DNA of 64,000 nucleotides, from NCBI GenBank assembly GCA_038116745.1, contig JAYODW010000011.1, positions 42,267 through 106,266 on the forward strand, given 5' to 3'. Shown piece after piece: positions 60,036-64,000 of the stretch. The DNA comes from JAYODW01 sp038116745. Lineage in GTDB: Bacteria > Pseudomonadota > Gammaproteobacteria > Ga0077536. Within the stretch, counting starts at the first letter, position 1; each line of letters opens with the position of its first letter. The position numbers were made by a program, and so were the translations under genes. The notes below the pieces were generated by a model, which was not told the DNA's origin, ran no database searches, and saw only the letters and a program-made list of their open reading frames with translations.

Positions 60036-61415
60036 TCATCCCAGGCGCAACAGACGGATCAGTTCGCCCGCGTCGTCAAGGTTTTCCAGTGTGTCGAGCG
60101 CCGCTGCAATCTCCCCGGCCCGGGAGCGACCGAAGCGCTGCGCAATGGCCTCCTCGAAACGTTCTGTCACCTGGCTGTCGCTGGCATGAATGACATCGGC
60201 GAGACGCGCCTGACGTGAACTGCCATCGCTGAGCCTGACCTCGACCGCCCCGCCCTGCTGTCCTGGATAGGCCGTGGTCATGACCTCATCAATCTCGAGA
60301 CGGGTCAGCGCGACCAGCCGGGCGATACCGGGGTCATCGAGCAGCGCGAAGTTCTCCTCGTTCAGGACGCCACGGGTCAACGCCGTGGCCACGTTGAACT
60401 GGATGCTCATCTTGCCCTGCAGCACATTCCTGTAGGGCCCCTGCGCATCACAGCCCGGATACAGCGCCCCGGCGCGCGGCACGTGAACAATGATCTCCGC
60501 GATATCAGCGCTCTCCAGCGGCTGCTCCTGTGCGATGCTCAGGGCAGCCAGCGCCGGCGTCTGGGCGAAATTACAGGCGGGCACGGCCTTGTGATAAACG
60601 CTCAGGATTTCGGGCTCGCCGACAAAAGGGAGCATCCGTGCACCGGCAGCAGCCTTGCCCAGCGCGGCGCACAGGCCGGCAGGTCCCTCAATCGCATCCG
60701 GTGACCCGAACGCGCCGACGCCAGCGAGCTTGACCGCCGTCACAGCGCTGCGCGCAGCGGCACCGGCTTCAAGGAACATTTCGCTGCCGCCGGTCCAGGC
60801 CCACTGGTTGAACCCTGCCACGGCATTTGTCGCCAGAGCGAGCGCGCTCAAACAGACCTCTTCGTCCACACCACACAGACGCGCGCCGGCAGCCGCACCC
60901 GCCAGCGGTCCGACAACTCCGGTCGGTCGATGAACACGTGCAACCTCAGCGTCCATCAGCGCGCGGCCCAGTTGCCCGCCGGTCTCATAGCCGACCACGA
61001 TGGCGGCGATCAGATCCCGCCCGCTCACCCGCTGCTCCCCGGCCAACGCAAGCACCACAGGCAGCACCACGATCCCAAGGTGGCTGATGCTGCCGGCATG
61101 CATGTCTTCCCGCACCAGCCCGTGGCCCATGACGGCATTGACAAAGGCTGCATCCGCGGGGCCTGCGCCGCGATCATGACCAATCACGGAAACCCCGCCG
61201 TCACCCAGCGGCACCGCAGCACGCGCCTGTTCAGCCCAGGGCAGGGCGTAGGATTCACAGGCGCAGCCGATCAGATCCCGCAGGCAGACTTTGACCTTGG
61301 CCACCAGCGGGCCACTCTGCGAATCGACGTCATATTCGCAGGCGGCGCGCGCGAGGCGCCGGGTCGCGCCCTCGCCGTTCCGGTTCGACTCCTGATCGCT
61401 GTTGGTATCACGCAT
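60036..61415 (-). CDS. MmgE/PrpD-family protein
   Basis: 459 residues. Family segments are ARAACEYDVDSQ, FVNAVMGHGLVREDMH, HLGIVVLPVVLALAGEQ, YETGGQLGRALMD, GVVGPLAGAAAGARLCG and YKAVPACNFAQTPALAAL-like HKAVPACNFAQ. The family includes 2-methylcitrate dehydratase, iminodisuccinate epimerase and cis-aconitate decarboxylase; substrate unknown. The MFS gene just upstream (69 bp, same strand) could supply the substrate. Confidence 0.85.
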   Translation of the reverse strand: MRDTNSDQESNRNGEGATRRLARAACEYDVDSQSGPLVAKVKVCLRDLIGCACESYALPWAEQARAAVPLGDGGVSVIGHDRGAGPADAAFVNAVMGHGLVREDMHAGSISHLGIVVLPVVLALAGEQRVSGRDLIAAIVVGYETGGQLGRALMDAEVARVHRPTGVVGPLAGAAAGARLCGVDEEVCLSALALATNAVAGFNQWAWTGGSEMFLEAGAAARSAVTAVKLAGVGAFGSPDAIEGPAGLCAALGKAAAGARMLPFVGEPEILSVYHKAVPACNFAQTPALAALSIAQEQPLESADIAEIIVHVPRAGALYPGCDAQGPYRNVLQGKMSIQFNVATALTRGVLNEENFALLDDPGIARLVALTRLEIDEVMTTAYPGQQGGAVEVRLSDGSSRQARLADVIHASDSQVTERFEEAIAQRFGRSRAGEIAAALDTLENLDDAGELIRLLRLG

Positions 61416-61483
61416 CGGAAACTCCTCCGCCTGCCCTGTTTCTGACGAGGCCGCGGCTGCAGGCGCCCGAACCGCGCACGAAA

Positions 61484-62833
61484 TTATTCATCCAGCGCCC
61501 GCCCGCGGGTTTCAGGCCCCAGCCAGATCACCATCGCCGCGAGGCCGGAGATCACCATCGCCAGAGACATGGCATTGACCAGTGCGAAACCCCGGTCCTG
61601 CAGCGCGCCGAGCAGAAACGGCATCATCGCCCCCACCGCCGCTGCGGCGTGATAGCAGAATCCCGCCCCCACCGCCCGCACCTCGGTCGGAAAGCGTTCA
61701 TTGCTGTAAGCCGGCGCCATGCCCCAGATCCCCATGCCGAAAAACCCCATGCACAGGGCGCCGATCCCAAGCAACAGCGGCTCGGTCGCATGCAGGTACA
61801 GCGGCAGTGAAGCAATGCCGAGCAGCATGGTTACCGTCGCCGCCCCGCGCCGACCGAGACGCCCTTCAGACAGGTACCCCCAGACAGCCGTACCGGCAAT
61901 GGCGCCGCAGTTGAAGGCAACGAGATACGGCAGGGTCGGACGTCCGGCGTCGCGCAGAAACGTCGGGTACCAGAAGTTGACCGAGTAGTAGATGCACATG
62001 AATGCTCCGATCACGGCCGTCGTCTGCAGCGTTACCAGGATCAGGTTGCGTTTGAAGATCCGCGGCAGAGAAAACGGGGGCCGGGCCGAAACCCCGCCGG
62101 CACGACGCCGGGCCTGCTGTTCCAGCCACAGCGGGCTTTCGGGCACGTTACGACGGATCCAGAGCGTGAACAGCGCGGGCACGATAGCCAGCCACAGCAT
62201 GACCCGCCAGCCCATATCAGACTCCGCTCCGAACAGCGGATAGACAAAATCAAATGCGGCGGCCGCGAGAAGATATCCCCAGTACCAGCCCCCGAGCATG
62301 AGCCCCGACACCAGCCCGCGCCGGCGTGCCGGCGTATGTTCCAGAACCAGCGCCATGCCCGCTGCCCATTCACCGCCCATGCCAAGTCCGAACAGCGCAC
62401 GCAGGCCGAAGAGCATCGCGTAGGTGGTCGAAAACCCGCTCAAAAATGCAAACAGCGAGAACCACAGCAGTGACAGCATCAGCGGCAGCTTGCGACCCCA
62501 ACGATCGGCTGCGGTCCCGGCCAGAGTTCCGCCCACCAGACGCATGATCAGAGTCACCGTTCCCAGCGCGCCAGCGAGCGCGCGGTCCACGGTGAAGCTC
62601 TGCTGAATGTCGATCAGAATGAACGCGAGAATATTGAAATCGAACGAGTCGACCACCCAGCCGAGAAAGACCGCCCAGAAAGCGCGGCGTTGTCCTGGAC
62701 TGGCAGGCTCATCCGCGGAGGCACCAGCCGCTACAGGTGAGCTGCTGTCCGATGTATCGCGATTAGGATCCAAAACGCCCCCCGACGTCCGCTGTTCATC
62801 CGCCCGCAAACCGGGCTGAAGCTCGCAGCGCAT
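61484..62833 (-). CDS. MFS transporter (sialate/aromatic-acid-like)
   Basis: 449 residues, about 12 helices. The first helix is WAVFLGWVVDSFDFNILAF, then ADRWGRKLPLML for loop 2-3, and FGLGMGGEWAAGMALVLEHTPARRRG, characteristic of acid:H+ symporters (AAHS/sialate porters). I chose the ATG at 62833; the longer frame to 63019 overlaps the divergent LLM gene start. It probably takes up an organic acid, perhaps a substrate for the MmgE/PrpD gene downstream. Confidence 0.86.
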   Translation of the reverse strand: MRCELQPGLRADEQRTSGGVLDPNRDTSDSSSPVAAGASADEPASPGQRRAFWAVFLGWVVDSFDFNILAFILIDIQQSFTVDRALAGALGTVTLIMRLVGGTLAGTAADRWGRKLPLMLSLLWFSLFAFLSGFSTTYAMLFGLRALFGLGMGGEWAAGMALVLEHTPARRRGLVSGLMLGGWYWGYLLAAAAFDFVYPLFGAESDMGWRVMLWLAIVPALFTLWIRRNVPESPLWLEQQARRRAGGVSARPPFSLPRIFKRNLILVTLQTTAVIGAFMCIYYSVNFWYPTFLRDAGRPTLPYLVAFNCGAIAGTAVWGYLSEGRLGRRGAATVTMLLGIASLPLYLHATEPLLLGIGALCMGFFGMGIWGMAPAYSNERFPTEVRAVGAGFCYHAAAAVGAMMPFLLGALQDRGFALVNAMSLAMVISGLAAMVIWLGPETRGRALDE

Positions 62834-62966
62834 TATGGCGCGACGCTGAGGCGAAAGATCCCTTGCGTTTTGGCGGCTCTGCTCTCCCGCCGAAGACACA
62901 TGACGCGACTGACAATCAGCGCCACAATCTTCTGCGGATACGACACTGTGAACCTGAGGTGAGGCG

Positions 62967-64000
62967 ATGAAATTCGGCGCAATGGTGGCAACCCACATCG
63001 GCGACTGGCAGCTGTTCAAGCTGGCCGAGGATCTCGGCTATGACCACGGCTGGGTGCCGGATTCGCAGATGATCTGGTCGGACTGCTATGCCACCCTGGC
63101 GCTCGCGGCCGTCAACACTTCGCGCATTCGCCTGGGGACCGGTGTTTCGATTGCACCCACCCGCATCGCGCCCGTCACCGCGCATTCCATTGCAAGCATC
63201 GCTGCGCTGGCGCCGGGACGCGTCTTTCTGGGACTGGGCACCGGGCATACGGCCATGCGCGTGATGGGCATGAAGCCGATGAAACCCCGTGCCTTTGCCG
63301 AATACCTGCGCGTCGTGCGCGCACTGCTGCACGGTGAAGAGGTTGAGTACACCCTTAATGATGAGACGCGGGAGATCCGCTTTCTCCATCGCGAGCGACG
63401 CTTCATCGATCTGGAGCACCCCATTCCCATCTGGGTCGCCGCTAACGGGCCCGGCGCTTTGCGCGCTGCCGGCGCCTACGGCGATGGGCGCATCTCAGCC
63501 CTGAATGAGCCACCGGAGCTGGTCGAGCAGAGCCTGTCTCTGATGCGCGCAGGGGCCGAGGGAGCAGGCCGCGCGATCGGCAGCGACTTCCACACAGCAG
63601 CGCTGACCACGGCAGTCGTGCTCGGGCCCGGCGAGACCCTCAGCAGCGAACGGGTCATCGACCAGTGTGGCTCGCAGGTCGCCGCCGCGCTGCACTACTG
63701 CTACGAGAACTGGCAGCAGAGCGGCGATGATTCTGCCATCCCACCCGGGGTACGCAACCTGTGGGACGAGTACTGCGACTACGTCGCCGCGATGTCCACG
63801 CCGGAACGCAAACGCTACCTCCAGATCCACGAAGGGCATTGCTCGTTTCTGGTGCCGGCGGAGAGGCGCTTCATCCGGCCGGAGGCCATCGAAACCTGGA
63901 TCCTGGCAGGCGAACCGGCGGCAATCATCGAGAAGCTGCGCACCGCCGAGGCCGCCGGACTCAAGGAAATTACCCTGCTGCCACCGATGGACCATGCGCG
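62967..64000 (+). CDS. LLM-class oxidoreductase, 3'-truncated
   Basis: The frame runs from the ATG at 62967 (GAGGT 6 bp upstream) to the window edge without a stop. The first 344 residues show MKFGAMVATHIGDWQLFKLA, GYDHGWVPDSQMIWSDCY, IRLGTGVSIAPTRIAPVTA, GRVFLGLGTGHTAMRVMG and IPIWVAANGPGALRAAGAYG, the pattern of mer-like F420/flavin enzymes. It is divergent from the MFS gene, 133 bp away. The visible part ends LKEITLLPPMDHAR, near the normal C-terminus, so little is missing. Confidence 0.86.
   Translation, partial: MKFGAMVATHIGDWQLFKLAEDLGYDHGWVPDSQMIWSDCYATLALAAVNTSRIRLGTGVSIAPTRIAPVTAHSIASIAALAPGRVFLGLGTGHTAMRVMGMKPMKPRAFAEYLRVVRALLHGEEVEYTLNDETREIRFLHRERRFIDLEHPIPIWVAANGPGALRAAGAYGDGRISALNEPPELVEQSLSLMRAGAEGAGRAIGSDFHTAALTTAVVLGPGETLSSERVIDQCGSQVAAALHYCYENWQQSGDDSAIPPGVRNLWDEYCDYVAAMSTPERKRYLQIHEGHCSFLVPAERRFIRPEAIETWILAGEPAAIIEKLRTAEAAGLKEITLLPPMDHA

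Noticed and set aside
1..64000. CRISPR arrays, insertion sequences, tRNA or rRNA genes
   Set aside because: No regular repeat arrays, transposase motifs, or cloverleaf-like segments were seen; tRNA-Sec (selC) was looked for near the selenoprotein gene without success.

Overview
The window is high-GC, densely coded DNA, with genes abutting or overlapping by a few bases and no gene-free stretch over about 250 bp. I see no rRNA, tRNA, insertion sequence, phage gene or CRISPR array. Outer-membrane and periplasmic features (LolA-like factor, Blc-type lipocalin, OmpA-like domain, cytochrome c) indicate a Gram-negative bacterium. The retropepsin/transglutaminase-7TM/ATP-grasp operon, SprT-like protein and overall gene style suggest a gammaproteobacterium; this taxonomic call is inference. 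The lifestyle looks aerobic and catabolically versatile: six luciferase-like flavin/F420 oxidoreductases, three 2-oxoglutarate/Fe(II) oxygenases, a P450, a Rieske oxygenase, thiolases, an amidase, MmgE/PrpD, GST and a sulfotransferase.

Layout. 1-3.7 kb: a partner-switching signalling operon (SpoIIE-type phosphatase, GPP34 protein, STAS anti-anti-sigma, RsbW-like kinase). 3.8-10.8 kb: methyltransferase, two LLM oxidoreductases, C45 acyltransferase, flippase-like membrane protein, CDP-alcohol phosphatidyltransferase-like protein, PhyH oxygenase. 10.8-21.4 kb: a long minus-strand run with MAPEG, SDR, thiolase, a divergent carboxyltransferase, biotin carboxylase, BCCP, a truncated PPDK-like protein, an SCP-x-like thiolase, an alpha/beta hydrolase and a DUF938 methyltransferase. 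21.5-29.4 kb: PhyH oxygenase, RND exporter with LolA-like partner, EVE protein, 2OG oxygenase, and a MotA-like/OmpA-like pair. 29.4-38 kb: TPP enzyme, two LLM enzymes, lipoprotein hydrolase, sulfotransferase, P450, lipocalin, GST. 38-42 kb: cytochrome b, cytochrome c, sulfide:quinone oxidoreductase, an MBL hydrolase and a small gene read here as a selenoprotein. 42-48 kb: LLM enzyme, NUDIX, sirtuin, an HtrA-like protein lacking its catalytic triad, amidase, ZIP transporter. 48-55 kb: DAO/GcvT dehydrogenase, then the four-gene ATP-grasp peptide-ligase operon. 55-64 kb: MFS, Rieske oxygenase, aldolase coupled to a cytochrome c, SprT-like, MmgE/PrpD, MFS, and a truncated LLM gene.

The best novelty candidates are: (1) the 114-residue ArsC/thioredoxin-fold protein at 41585-41929, whose frame is interrupted only by a TGA exactly at the first position of a U-T-S-C redox motif, followed by a hairpin with bacterial SECIS geometry; (2) the biotin-dependent carboxylase operon, whose carboxyltransferase has lost two of four canonical metal ligands and which sits beside a PPDK lacking its pyruvate/PEP barrel, suggesting a new phosphorylation-plus-carboxylation chemistry; (3) the HtrA-like pseudoprotease; and (4) a GPP34 protein inside a partner-switching operon. 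Names rest on motif recognition without database searches.
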